IMG/VR virus record: IMGVR_UViG_3300031565_000278
Location: 1 to 28,035 of that record
Length of the DNA: 28,035 bases
Strand: one strand, 5' to 3'
Source of the DNA: a virus
Of this stretch, positions 6,901 to 13,429 are shown piece after piece. The notes beneath the pieces were generated by a model that worked only from the letters and a program-made list of their open reading frames with translations, was not told the origin of the DNA and did no database searches. Each line of letters starts with the position of its first letter. Positions within the stretch are counted from its first letter, which is position 1. The position numbers and the translations under genes are program-made.

Positions 6901-8665
6901 AGAATGCGAAGTCTATTTCGAATGGGGCTTGACCGACGGATACGGCAACGAAACAACGCCCGAAACGAAGCGGATTAACCAGTTCTTTTCGGCCGATATA
7001 AGCGGCCTTGACCCGCTGGAAACATACCACTATCGGGCCGTAATTGAAACCGCTTGCGGCGAAACGTTTTACGGCGAAGACGCCGCGTTCATTATGTATC
7101 GGCCCGACCGAATATATGTCTGGTTGGGGGACGAAGACGACGACCAGGTCTTCGAATTGACCGAACCAGACGTTGAACTGGTCTTGTCCGCCAGGACGGA
7201 ACGCGGTTGGGACGAAGAACTGGCCCAGGCCGCGGCGGGCATTTGTGAACTGGTATGCGACAACTTCGACGGGTCCTTCAGTCCCGAACGGGTTGATTCG
7301 CCGCTTTATGGCTTGTTATACCTGGGGGCCCGTATCACCATATATGAAGTTTACAAGGGCATTCAATACGACCACTTCACGGGCCGAATTGACAAGATAC
7401 TTCCCAGGGCGGAAGAAGACAACGCGACCGCTTACATCGTCGCCCTGGACGGAATGGACGACCTGGCGGGGACGAAGGTCACAACGGCCCTTCGAACCGA
7501 TACCGACGCGGGCGAACTTATGGGGGACGTCCTGGACGCCGCCAAATGGCCCGCGGGGGCCCGCGACATTGACACGGGTATTGATACCCTTCAAGTCGGT
7601 TGGTTCCATAAGACGCCAGGAATGAACGCGGCCCGCGACCTGGAAATGACCGAAAAGGGACGCTTCTTCATAAAGCGAACGGGCGAAGCGCGGTTCGAAA
7701 GCCGCCATTATAGAATCACGGGGAACGGCCTTGTATCCCAGGCGACCTTCGCCGACACAATGGTCGAAATGGCATACGAATATTCGAAGCGGCTATTGTT
7801 CAACGAAGTCCTGGTATCGGGCCGCCGATACTTCGCGGGCGGCGTTCAATTGTGGTCGGGTTACGACCTGGCAACGATTGACGACGACCTGGTATGGTCC
7901 GCCCATACTGGCGACGACGCGGCCCCTTATATTCCGCAAGCTTCGACGGTCGTCATTTGGGCGGAATTCAATTCGCCCTTGTCGTCCTTCACTTCACTTG
8001 TCAAAGGGACACACTGGAACGCGAATTCCCAACCCGACAAAACAGGGACGGACGTTTCCGACGATATAACGATAACCGCGACCCAATACGGCCAGGCGGT
8101 CAAGCTTTCGATTGCCAACGCGGGTTCCGCGGGGGCTTATTTGGTCGTTCCCGATACGCCGCCCGTTGGCGCGCCCGACGACCGAACGCTTCTTATTTAC
8201 GGCGTATTATTCGGCGGCGAAAACTTGACCTTCCTGGAAGAAGACACGACTTCACAAGAAGCATACGGGAAGCGGACCCTGGAAGTGGACGCGCCTTTCA
8301 AGTCCAGGCCGAATGATATATTGGCTTTTGCTCAATGGTTGAAGGCCAGGTATCACGAACCCGTCCCGACGCCCGTTCAACTTCGACACGTCGCGCGGTC
8401 GAACTGGCCCGACGACACAATTCGGGTTCAATGCTTGGTTCGGGAAATCAGCGACCGAATAACCATATCGTCAACCAGGCTTGGCCTTGACCGCGACTTC
8501 TATATCAACAAGGTCATTCAAGAATATGGTTTTAAGGAAGGCGGAACGGTCCACAATACGACCTGGTTCGTCGAAGCGGCCGAAGGGTCGGCCGAAGGTT
8601 TATACTGGTTGCTAGGGGTCGCGGGCTTCGGCGAATTGGGCGACAAAACGACACTTGGATTTTAA
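3986..8665 (+). CDS. Large modular tail hub / host-recognition protein, 1559 aa
   Basis: It starts 3 bases after the tape measure stop, without a strong ribosome binding site. Modules by eye are as follows. Residues 1-224 are unknown. About 225-447 is a DNRLRE-like beta sandwich ('ILLFDTSGLPDEATVISATLS' through 'YKPKLVVEY'). About 449-755 holds three fibronectin-III-like repeats with the recurring 'LEAS..YY.RA.A.NS.G..YG' pattern. About 757-950 is Gly/Tyr-rich and lectin-like. About 950-1035 is a fourth Fn3-like repeat ('SGLDPLETYHYRAVIETACGE'). Residues 1036-1559 resemble a siphovirus tail hub/minor tail protein, ending in a 'RLGLDRDFYINKVIQEYGF' segment. It probably forms the tail tip and binds the cell surface through the beta modules. 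Family details are pattern recognition, not searches. Confidence 0.72.
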   Translation: MEIEKVSDPARMTTDQTLLSHLATAGLEKDFVAFVQDYTPEHPYAKLYEDRVSKRKFAVISQLPMVKVGGQKIEAAWFYSEKQGAWYSRANLFSAIVSGSKVQLTCLYPQPNGAKLGDQVVFHAQVFVDGVEVLPKSEKPNWLESDPFNENYNQNVLEWDYGICKRRLRLLEGRLLGSWLFEKKPGGTVKLKYNQVGTLRLKLGSFAIGEDEVITPEQFEEFGRYPVNISDSQTFYPDASPTSTSCDGVVRQASVDMSWAAIRATVGNNKIDNDDGGEFCDGVHWRWRPGGLGFRYLSRPILLFDTSGLPDEATVISATLSPFGSVRGNPSSSTISLNIYVPTTASNTELTTTDYNYLGWGATKLCDTDKQYASWSLVGYNAFILNAAGIANISKTGISKFGIRDVDYDVGGSTPPGSGISDLDTYMCCWYSEKGAGYKPKLVVEYSAITVPVMDTADADNIGNEQADLHGEIVSTGGDNCDFRGFVYGKESFGDPGDTAPADSDYSDYWTEGGSFAAGVFDRTQTGLDSGATYYVRACAHNSQGWAYGDQISFATIPDIYTYQATNIESNQATGNGSIESVTGIEAVGFEWGIESGTYDDSVESALIEPGDFALQMTLLEASTKYYFRAYAYDSEAAYIYGEEKFFTTLPPTPVVRTDPPTDAQIDHIDAVGYITSIGSANADFRGFVYGLTSKSKPDYLTAPGASGYDDSVEEEGDYGVGAFAITLSNLEASRTYYVRAWAHNSYGYNYGNELAIVTNYDVNILLPSGNYSAGIRFDTSPGGGYPSLGGGDIPHYLLVRSKDTIYTAGGYWGSISGEGVYERSYYNSNYYTDLYTLTNPYRRTESIIKVKWKARFFANAYPYGNAGREVRTHSTTYSSARTKIHVAALGDTRCEVFYVNLNTSAAWSLAEADALVGGITVGEEASYGIAFGDWFEMRVLWANAEVRTDYGEKLSANELRLNGYVVQDEAEECEVYFEWGLTDGYGNETTPETKRINQFFSADISGLDPLETYHYRAVIETACGETFYGEDAAFIMYRPDRIYVWLGDEDDDQVFELTEPDVELVLSARTERGWDEELAQAAAGICELVCDNFDGSFSPERVDSPLYGLLYLGARITIYEVYKGIQYDHFTGRIDKILPRAEEDNATAYIVALDGMDDLAGTKVTTALRTDTDAGELMGDVLDAAKWPAGARDIDTGIDTLQVGWFHKTPGMNAARDLEMTEKGRFFIKRTGEARFESRHYRITGNGLVSQATFADTMVEMAYEYSKRLLFNEVLVSGRRYFAGGVQLWSGYDLATIDDDLVWSAHTGDDAAPYIPQASTVVIWAEFNSPLSSFTSLVKGTHWNANSQPDKTGTDVSDDITITATQYGQAVKLSIANAGSAGAYLVVPDTPPVGAPDDRTLLIYGVLFGGENLTFLEEDTTSQEAYGKRTLEVDAPFKSRPNDILAFAQWLKARYHEPVPTPVQLRHVARSNWPDDTIRVQCLVREISDRITISSTRLGLDRDFYINKVIQEYGFKEGGTVHNTTWFVEAAEGSAEGLYWLLGVAGFGELGDKTTLGF
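4658..5326 (+). other. DNRLRE-like module with foreign composition inside the tail hub gene
   Basis: This part of the hub gene encodes a predicted beta-sandwich module with the 'FDTSGLP..A.V.SATLS' and 'YKPKLVVEY' signatures of DNRLRE-type domains, which are widespread in secreted and phage tail proteins. Its codon use differs from its surroundings. It contains AGA arginine codons and AGT serine codons, at least five GAG trinucleotides (4728, 4840, 4963, 4965, 5110) and one CTC (5226), which are otherwise very rare in this window. Recent acquisition as a receptor-binding cassette is the inferred explanation. Confidence 0.55.
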
Positions 8666-8679
8666 CGAAGGGGGACATT

Positions 8680-9129
8680 ATGGACGGACTTATCACGGCG
8701 AACACCTGGTTCGGGTCAATGACCACGCGACCAACGGCCAGGACGATTGACTTCGAAATGTTTCGGAAAGTTTACCTGGGCCGCCTTCGAATGCGGTTCC
8801 ACTTCAAGGAAACGGGGTTCGACGAACTTTCCTTCCCCGTGAAGGCATTCGTCAACAAGGGGGCCTGGTTGGTCGGTTGCCCGAAATGCGGCGGGGCCGA
8901 ATACGCCTGGGAAGAAGGCTGGTTCTTTTGTTGTTCGTGTAAGAATTCATACATGGGCCATAAATACCGTCGTCTGGAATTCCCGAAGGACCGCGCCAGG
9001 ATTGAAGAACTTCTGGTCGTTCGGGCCCTGGACAATCGAAACTGGACGCCCAGGGAAACGGTCGAAGACCTGGAACGCGAGAACAAAGAACACGCCGCCG
9101 AACTATTGACCGCGGCGAAGGGGGTTTAA
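8680..9129 (+). CDS. Zinc-ribbon protein in the tail module, 149 aa
   Basis: The ATG follows GAAGGGGGACATT. The 149-residue product carries one treble-clef or zinc-ribbon type site formed by C67-x2-C70 and C84-x2-C87 (an extra Cys at 85), preceded by a 'TIDFEMFRKVYLGRLRMRFHF' region and followed by a basic stretch and an acidic helical C-terminus. It lies between the tail hub and a tail-fibre-type gene, so it is probably a late gene with a structural or assembly role, but that is inference from place only. I do not recognise a named family. The next gene starts 2 bases after its stop. Confidence 0.6.
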   Translation: MDGLITANTWFGSMTTRPTARTIDFEMFRKVYLGRLRMRFHFKETGFDELSFPVKAFVNKGAWLVGCPKCGGAEYAWEEGWFFCCSCKNSYMGHKYRRLEFPKDRARIEELLVVRALDNRNWTPRETVEDLERENKEHAAELLTAAKGV

Positions 9130-9131
9130 TT

Positions 9132-9989
9132 ATGGCCTGGACAACGCCGACAATAAGGGCGACGGGATACCTGGTCACGGCCGCCGACTGGAATACAGAC
9201 ATTGTTGACAACCTGGCATATTTGAAGGGCGAAGCGGGCGTTGACATTGTCCTGGAACACGACGTCGTCCCCGACGCGGGGACGGAACGAATCGGGCTTT
9301 CGACGAAGCCCTGGGACGAAGGACACTTCGACAAGCTATACGCGGGGCCCCGATACGCGCTTCATAGGTTCGTCCGTGAAGTCGTGGTCACTTGGGAAGA
9401 CGCTTCCGACAGCGATTACCAGATAACCCAGGGCGACAGCGGGGCGGGGGCCGCTTTCCAAATGGGGGGCTTCGGTCAATCGGTCCTGAAGGTTGACGAT
9501 AACCAGGCGGGGGCGAAATGGATATACGGCCAGGTCGAACAAAACAACGCCCAGGACACGGCCTTCAATGCTTCAAGGTCGCCATACTATCGCCAGGAAT
9601 TTTCTATCAACGCCAGTCGTTCGACGGCGGGCGCGTTCATAGGTCTAAGGCAAACGCCAGGCGCGGCCCTTCCCGTTTCGGCTTCAGAACACGCCTTCGG
9701 CCTGGTATGGACGGGGGTAATATGGCAATTCCAAAGCATGAACGCTTCGGACGTGGACGCTTCGGGAACCCAAACGATAACCGCCGCGACGCGATACGTC
9801 GTCGAATTCCTTTTGATTGCCGCGACGTCGGTCGAATGTTACTTGAACGGGGTCTTGATTGATACCTTGACCGTGGTCCCGACGGGCGACCTGGAATGGT
9901 CGGTCCTTGTGGAAAGCGACGGCCTGGGCGGGGCGACCGATAGCATTATCACCCTGGGGCAAGTAATACTTCAGGAAGACCTTTCATAA
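9132..9989 (+). CDS. Putative tail fibre / distal tail protein, 285 aa
   Basis: The start is the ATG 7 bases after AAGGGGG, which lies in the 3' end of the preceding gene. The N-terminus 'MAWTTPTIRATGYLVTAADW' followed by 'NTDIVDNLAYLKG' matches a recurrent opening of phage tail-fibre-type proteins from environmental phages ('W.TP.T...G.LVTA..WN...DNL.YLK'). The rest is beta-rich, with an 'ASDSDYQI' strand, a run of small residues and a C-terminal lectin-like region (about residues 100-285), containing one Cys within 'TSVECYLNGVLIDTL', a typical jelly-roll strand pair. A role as a distal tail or fibre protein binding surface glycans is inferred from this and from position. Confidence 0.62.
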   Translation: MAWTTPTIRATGYLVTAADWNTDIVDNLAYLKGEAGVDIVLEHDVVPDAGTERIGLSTKPWDEGHFDKLYAGPRYALHRFVREVVVTWEDASDSDYQITQGDSGAGAAFQMGGFGQSVLKVDDNQAGAKWIYGQVEQNNAQDTAFNASRSPYYRQEFSINASRSTAGAFIGLRQTPGAALPVSASEHAFGLVWTGVIWQFQSMNASDVDASGTQTITAATRYVVEFLLIAATSVECYLNGVLIDTLTVVPTGDLEWSVLVESDGLGGATDSIITLGQVILQEDLS

Positions 9990-10012
9990 ACTAGAAAAGG
10001 GGGAACGGAAAC

Positions 10013-10318
10013 ATGGCAATCGAAATAATCGTCGCGGGGTCGTCCTTCGTCGTCGCGGTCGTCGCTTGTGGCGGGGTCGTCGCAAGTTATCGGCGGAATG
10101 GGAAATCGGCCGCCGCCAGGGACGAACGCCTGGCAATCAACCAGGAAAACATTATCAAGACCCTGGACGACGAAAACGACGGCCTGGCCGCCCTGGGGCG
10201 AAAGGTCAACGATATGGTCAATCATTGCGGCGTCGTTTCAACGGGCTTGACCGAACGAATGAACGCCGCGGAACGGGACATAAAAGACGGCAAGCAACGC
10301 CGAACAACCGCCCCATAA
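10013..10318 (+). CDS. Small membrane protein, holin-like or accessory lysis candidate, 101 aa
   Basis: The ATG is preceded by AAAAGGGGGAACGGAAAC. Residues 3-25 form one hydrophobic segment (IIVAGSSFVVAVVACGGVVA) followed by a basic patch and a charged helix with heptad-like spacing up to about residue 90. This architecture, one N-terminal transmembrane segment and a cytoplasmic coiled coil, and the place at the end of the tail gene block fit small phage holins or accessory lysis proteins. No endolysin follows it. It could equally be an unrelated membrane anchor. It is the last gene before the hairpins that appear to end the late transcript. Confidence 0.5.
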   Translation: MAIEIIVAGSSFVVAVVACGGVVASYRRNGKSAAARDERLAINQENIIKTLDDENDGLAALGRKVNDMVNHCGVVSTGLTERMNAAERDIKDGKQRRTTAP

Positions 10319-10353
10319 TGGGGCCCGCCTATCACGGGCGGGGTCTTCCTTTC
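10310..10353 (+). terminator. Tandem hairpins ending the late (tail) transcript
   Basis: GCCCC at 10310-10314 pairs with GGGGC at 10320-10324 around the stop codon. CCCGCC at 10324-10329 pairs with GGCGGG at 10337-10342 with a 7-base loop and is followed by the pyrimidine-rich TCTTCCTTTC. The second hairpin plus tract looks like an intrinsic terminator with an interrupted U-tract. Confidence 0.6.
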
Positions 10354-10358
10354 GGATA

Positions 10359-10392
10359 GGGCCCTGGGGGAAACGGGCTTCCCCTGGGGCCC
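10359..10392 (+). other. Long GC-rich hairpin in the non-coding region
   Basis: GGGCCC at 10359-10364 pairs with GGGCCC at 10387-10392. After two wobble pairs the stem continues with GGGGAA (10367-10372) against TTCCCC (10379-10384), about 14 pairs with a 6-base loop. There is no T-tract after it. It could back up the terminator or act as an RNA stability element. A weaker GGCC-loop-GGCC element followed by CTTCTTTTTCC lies near 10438-10460. Confidence 0.5.
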
Positions 10393-10477
10393 GACTATTG
10401 TCACAGATATATCGGGACCCCTGGGTCGCTTATCAACGGCCTGGGGCCCTTCTTTTTCCTGGACCGTTTTCCCGTAT

Positions 10478-10497
10478 AGGACTTTAGTCCTGGGACT
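10478..10497 (+). repeat. Alternating GGACT / AGTCC / GGACT element upstream of P1
   Basis: GGACT occurs at 10479-10483 and 10493-10497, with its complement AGTCC at 10486-10490 between them, so two mutually exclusive small hairpins, or a dyad operator with a repeated half-site, are possible. It lies about 50 bases upstream of the P1 -35 box in otherwise A/T-richer DNA. The function is unknown. It is a candidate operator. Confidence 0.35.
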
Positions 10498-10547
10498 AAT
10501 TACTTTTATTCTGAAGCTATTCCCCAGGCGTAAAAAGGGCGACGGGC

Positions 10548-10576
10548 TTGACACGGGCATTACATAGTTATAGACT
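10548..10576 (+). promoter_or_regulatory. Promoter P1 (sigma70-type)
   Basis: TTGACA (10548-10553) is a perfect -35 box. A 17-base spacer leads to TAGACT (10571-10576), a 4/6 match to TATAAT. The first 17 bases (TTGACACGGGCATTACA) are identical to promoter P2 at 13845. It serves the gene starting at 10613, with the likely transcript start near 10583. Confidence 0.6.
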
Positions 10577-10582
10577 GAATAT

Positions 10583-10599
10583 GGTCGTATGACACGACC
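10583..10599 (+). promoter_or_regulatory. Perfect dyad at the P1 transcript start
   Basis: GGTCGT (10583-10588) and ACGACC (10594-10599) form a 6-bp inverted repeat with a 5-base centre, beginning at the predicted P1 start point. It may be a repressor operator in DNA or a 5' stem-loop stabilising the mRNA. The ribosome binding site AAGGGGG follows directly and is not part of the stem. Confidence 0.4.
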
Positions 10600-10612
10600 G
10601 AAGGGGGTTCGT

Positions 10613-10909
10613 ATGAAGAAACTGGTTGCAATCCTGGGAACGGCCTTCGTCGCCGCACAAGCGACGGACGGCTTCTTGACGCTTTGGGCCGTGAACCACG
10701 GCTTCGAAGAAGTCAATTCGTTCCTGGCCCCGATTGCGGGAACCTGGGCGTCGCCCGTGGTCAAGATACTTCCCGCCGCCCTGGTTGCCTGGGGCCTGGC
10801 CCGCCTGGGCCGCCGATACCCGCGGACCCAACCCGTGACCGCCGTCGGCCTGGTCGCGGTCGTCGCCTTTTATGCCGCCGTCCTGGTATCGAACGTCGCC
10901 GAACTATAA
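10613..10909 (+). CDS. DUF5658-like small membrane protein, 98 aa
   Basis: The start at 10613 is chosen over the in-frame ATG at 10589 because GAAGGGGG lies 6 bases upstream. The 98-residue product has hydrophobic segments at about residues 3-25, 46-65 and 75-95. The first half contains the 'A.D...T......G..E.N.F.AP' pattern (D19, E33, N35) that I associate with DUF5658-type membrane proteins, whose function is unknown. It is the first gene after promoter P1, so it may be an early membrane protein, for example one that changes host envelope properties. That role is speculation. The family call is made from the pattern alone. Confidence 0.6.
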   Translation: MKKLVAILGTAFVAAQATDGFLTLWAVNHGFEEVNSFLAPIAGTWASPVVKILPAALVAWGLARLGRRYPRTQPVTAVGLVAVVAFYAAVLVSNVAEL

Positions 10910-10934
10910 TCAAATATCGAAAGGGGGAAACACA

Positions 10935-11660
10935 ATGAAACGAACGGACATTATCAACCGCCTGGAATGCCTGGACACTATCACAGCAAACGCCCGCAAG
11001 TATCACGAAGGGGACGTTTCCAAATGGGTCGGCCTGGGTCTTTTGACCGAAGCCGAATACAAGGACTTTCGCCAGGGTTGGGAAGCTGAAAGCTACGCCT
11101 ACAAGATAGCGAAGGAAGCCGAAGAAGCTATCCCCTGGGCGAACCTTCTGGACCGCGACGACCTTCCGAAACCTTATCGGGAAATCGTCGAACGCATGGC
11201 CGAACTGAAGCCCCTGGTTGACGCCGACAAGAAGGTCAACGACTTCCTTCGGAACGCCCGCCCTTCGCATTGGAATAGCAATCGGCCGCCCTGGGGGGGC
11301 GAAGTCGGTCGCCTGGCCGACCAGGTCCTTGAACTTCTGAAGACCGCCGAAGGCGAAGACTATCGCGGCGAATACGCCGACCTGGACGCGAAGAAGGAAC
11401 CGAAGGAACGCGACGGGTCCATTGTCCGCCGTCTTCGTCATGCCATACACGACGAAGGCGAAACCGCGAAGAAGAAGGCCAGGTCCGAAGCTTACGACGA
11501 CGCCTTGACCCATGCCTGGGGCGATAGCGGGAAGACCGTCGGCCAGGTTATCGAACGGAAGAAGGAACTGGACCGCCTGGTTGACGAACGCCAGGACGCC
11601 AAGCGTTTACAGGCCGCCGCCCAAATGGGGCGGGTATTGAATGCCATTCTGAAGGCATAA
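10935..11660 (+). CDS. Hypothetical charged helical phage protein, 241 aa
   Basis: The start at 10935 has GAAAGGGGG with 8-base spacing. A longer frame from 10872 overlaps the previous gene without a ribosome binding site and is rejected. The protein is highly charged and largely helical, with Trp-containing segments ('KWVGLGLLTEAEYKDFRQGWE', 'ARPSHWNSNRPPWGGEVG') and a long C-terminal coiled-coil-like stretch (EGETAKKKARSEAYDDALTHAW to ERKKELDRLVDERQDAKRL). There is no signal peptide, membrane segment or catalytic motif. I do not recognise a family. It is the second gene of the P1 operon and precedes a hairpin and a DUF932 gene. Confidence 0.6.
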   Translation: MKRTDIINRLECLDTITANARKYHEGDVSKWVGLGLLTEAEYKDFRQGWEAESYAYKIAKEAEEAIPWANLLDRDDLPKPYREIVERMAELKPLVDADKKVNDFLRNARPSHWNSNRPPWGGEVGRLADQVLELLKTAEGEDYRGEYADLDAKKEPKERDGSIVRRLRHAIHDEGETAKKKARSEAYDDALTHAWGDSGKTVGQVIERKKELDRLVDERQDAKRLQAAAQMGRVLNAILKA

Positions 11661-11667
11661 CAAAGCG

Positions 11668-11696
11668 CGGGGCCCTGGAATTTTAACGGGGCCCCG
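11668..11696 (+). other. 8-bp perfect hairpin between 10935 and 11722 genes
   Basis: CGGGGCCC (11668-11675) pairs with GGGCCCCG (11689-11696) around a 13-base A/T-rich loop. No T-tract follows, so it is not a typical terminator. It could be an mRNA processing or stability boundary that changes expression between the two genes. Confidence 0.5.
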
Positions 11697-11721
11697 AAGG
11701 AAACCGAAAGGAGTATCAACC

Positions 11722-12819
11722 ATGACAACCGAAAACAGACACAGCATGACCCAGGGAACCGTCTTGAATGAAACCGAAAAGGCCCGCGTTCGCGAAAACG
11801 TCCGCCGCTTGAACCAGCGCGAAGTCGCCTTCGCCGACGTTATCGGGGAAGCCCGCGAATGGGACGCGACGCATAATCCGTTCGACCGAACGACCAGGCT
11901 TCCGCTTTTCCAGTATATCGTCGAAGAAGGAACGGGCGGGGCCCTGGTCCCCTTCAAGACGACCGACGTGGTCCCCGCGGGTCACGGCTTCAGCAATGCG
12001 GCCGTCGGCCTTCTTCCCCACGCCCACGGGCAACTTTTGTCCCGCCTGGACTTCGCGAAGCGGACCTTCGAAAAGCTTCCCGAAAAGCTTCAAGTCTTGA
12101 ACCTGAATTGGCTTATTCAAAACCATTACGACAAGGAAGTTCTTCTTCGTGTCATTGACGAAAACAAGGTCCGCGCGCTTATGTCCGCCGACTTCGAACC
12201 GTTCGACGACCTGGAACTTCTCACAATCGCCGAACCCTATATCGGCGACGGGACCGTCCGCTGGTATCATACCGACGACCAGGTCCTTCACTTGTCAATC
12301 ACCTGGCCGAACACGGAAGAAGAAATCAGGGTCGGCGACGTGGTCCAGACTGGCCTTCACATTTCGAATTCGGAAGTCGGCCTTCGGTCGGTCACAATCG
12401 CGGGCGTCGTTTGGCGCGTCAAATGTTCGAACGCCCTTATCGGCGGCGGGGAAGGCGGCGGAATGCGTCGCTTCCGTCACGTCGGCAATACCGACAAGCT
12501 TCGGGACCAGGTCGCCGCGGCCATTGAAGAAACGAAGCTGGAAAGCACGAAGGTATTATCACAGTTCAAGGCTTCGCTGGAAAAGGCCATTGACGACCCC
12601 TTCAACTATCTGGAACGGGTCGCGAAGGACAAGACCAACGAAATGTCCCAGGACGACTTCAAAGCGGCAATGGACGCCTTCTTGACCGAACCCGAAAACA
12701 CCTTGTTCGGCGTGACCAACTCATTGACCAGGGCCGCCCAGGGATACCAGGGCGAAGACAAGTATCACCTGGAACGGGTCGCCGCGAAGGTCCTGAATGA
12801 AGGGCTTCGGGCCAGTTAA
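11722..12819 (+). CDS. DUF932 domain protein, 365 aa
   Basis: The ATG follows AAAGGAG, the only classical ribosome binding site with GGAG in this window, suggesting strong expression. The 365-residue product has the middle signature of DUF932 (phage/plasmid TIGR03299-like) proteins: 'DENKVRALMSADFEPFDDLELL' at about residues 146-167, followed by the 'GLHISNSEVGLRSVTIAGVVWRVKCSNALI' block and a C-terminal helical region rich in Lys and Glu. DUF932 proteins are common in phages and plasmids and their biochemical role is unsettled. Length is close to family norm. The gene stands between two hairpins that may insulate its message. Confidence 0.78.
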   Translation: MTTENRHSMTQGTVLNETEKARVRENVRRLNQREVAFADVIGEAREWDATHNPFDRTTRLPLFQYIVEEGTGGALVPFKTTDVVPAGHGFSNAAVGLLPHAHGQLLSRLDFAKRTFEKLPEKLQVLNLNWLIQNHYDKEVLLRVIDENKVRALMSADFEPFDDLELLTIAEPYIGDGTVRWYHTDDQVLHLSITWPNTEEEIRVGDVVQTGLHISNSEVGLRSVTIAGVVWRVKCSNALIGGGEGGGMRRFRHVGNTDKLRDQVAAAIEETKLESTKVLSQFKASLEKAIDDPFNYLERVAKDKTNEMSQDDFKAAMDAFLTEPENTLFGVTNSLTRAAQGYQGEDKYHLERVAAKVLNEGLRAS

Positions 12820-12832
12820 AACGGAACGACGG

Positions 12833-12857
12833 GCGGCGGGGCTTCGGGTCCCGCCGC
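12833..12857 (+). terminator. GC-rich hairpin after the DUF932 gene
   Basis: GCGGCGGG (12833-12840) pairs with CCCGCCGC (12850-12857), a perfect 8-bp stem with a 9-base loop, followed by TTGTT. It lies 14 bases after the DUF932 stop and 21 bases before the lipoprotein start. It is probably a weak terminator or transcript-end stabiliser, because the U-tract is short. Confidence 0.5.
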
Positions 12858-12877
12858 TTGTTGAAGGAAGTATATCA

Positions 12878-13429
12878 ATGAAGAAGACAATCGTTGCAAT
12901 GGCCGTCCTGGGGCTTCTCATTGGGGCCCTGGGTTGCCAACCGAACGCCCCCGTCGCGACTGGAAAGCCGTCGGCGGGGGTCCCGCGTTTCGCGGACCTT
13001 ATGAACCAGTCGTCCCAGGAAGACCAGGTCTTCGCCGTCCCGTCCTTCGTCGTGACCGACTTCCAGGAAACCAGGTCGCCCGAAGCCTGGTCCATAACGG
13101 GGACCATTCGCCAGGCGGACCCCGCAATCCCTGGCCTGAAGTTCGACCGATTGCTGGTCGTCTTCGCTTACCTGGACGGCCGACCTTGCGAATACCAGGT
13201 CCCCGACCACGGTCCATTGAATGACCTGGTCGCCCCGATACCCTTCGCCCTGGTCCTGGGCCCCGACAATTACGAAGACGCGGGGTTCGGCTTCGCCGAC
13301 TTCCAGGACTTCGAAGCGACGTCACGCCTGGACCAAATCGTCGTCCAGGTCTTGACCAACAAGAACAAAGTCGAAACCCGTCCGAACCACTGGACGGGAA
13401 CGTTTATCGCTGAAAGGGGGGCACAATGA
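12878..13429 (+). CDS. Phage-encoded lipoprotein, 183 aa
   Basis: The start at 12878 is chosen over 12797 because it yields a signal peptide: MKKTIVAMAVLGLLIGALGC, with a lysine-rich n-region, hydrophobic core and a lipobox-like A-L-G-C ending in Cys20. The -3 residue is Ala rather than the usual Leu, a slightly relaxed lipobox. AAGGAAG is the ribosome binding site. The mature part begins with a Pro/Ala linker and then contains beta strands (DQVFAVPSFVVTDFQ, LKFDRLLVVFAYLDG, RLDQIVVQVLTN). Phage lipoproteins often act in superinfection exclusion at the envelope, which would fit the P1 operon with its other membrane protein. No family is recognised. Confidence 0.65.
   Translation: MKKTIVAMAVLGLLIGALGCQPNAPVATGKPSAGVPRFADLMNQSSQEDQVFAVPSFVVTDFQETRSPEAWSITGTIRQADPAIPGLKFDRLLVVFAYLDGRPCEYQVPDHGPLNDLVAPIPFALVLGPDNYEDAGFGFADFQDFEATSRLDQIVVQVLTNKNKVETRPNHWTGTFIAERGAQ

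Noticed and set aside
10761-11513. Minus-strand open frame of 250 codons opposite the P1 operon
   Set aside because: It is a shadow of plus-strand genes with regular codon use; it has no ribosome binding site and would run against a coherent operon.
12797-12877. Longer start for the lipoprotein gene
   Set aside because: It would remove the signal peptide from the N-terminus and overlap the DUF932 gene and the hairpin.
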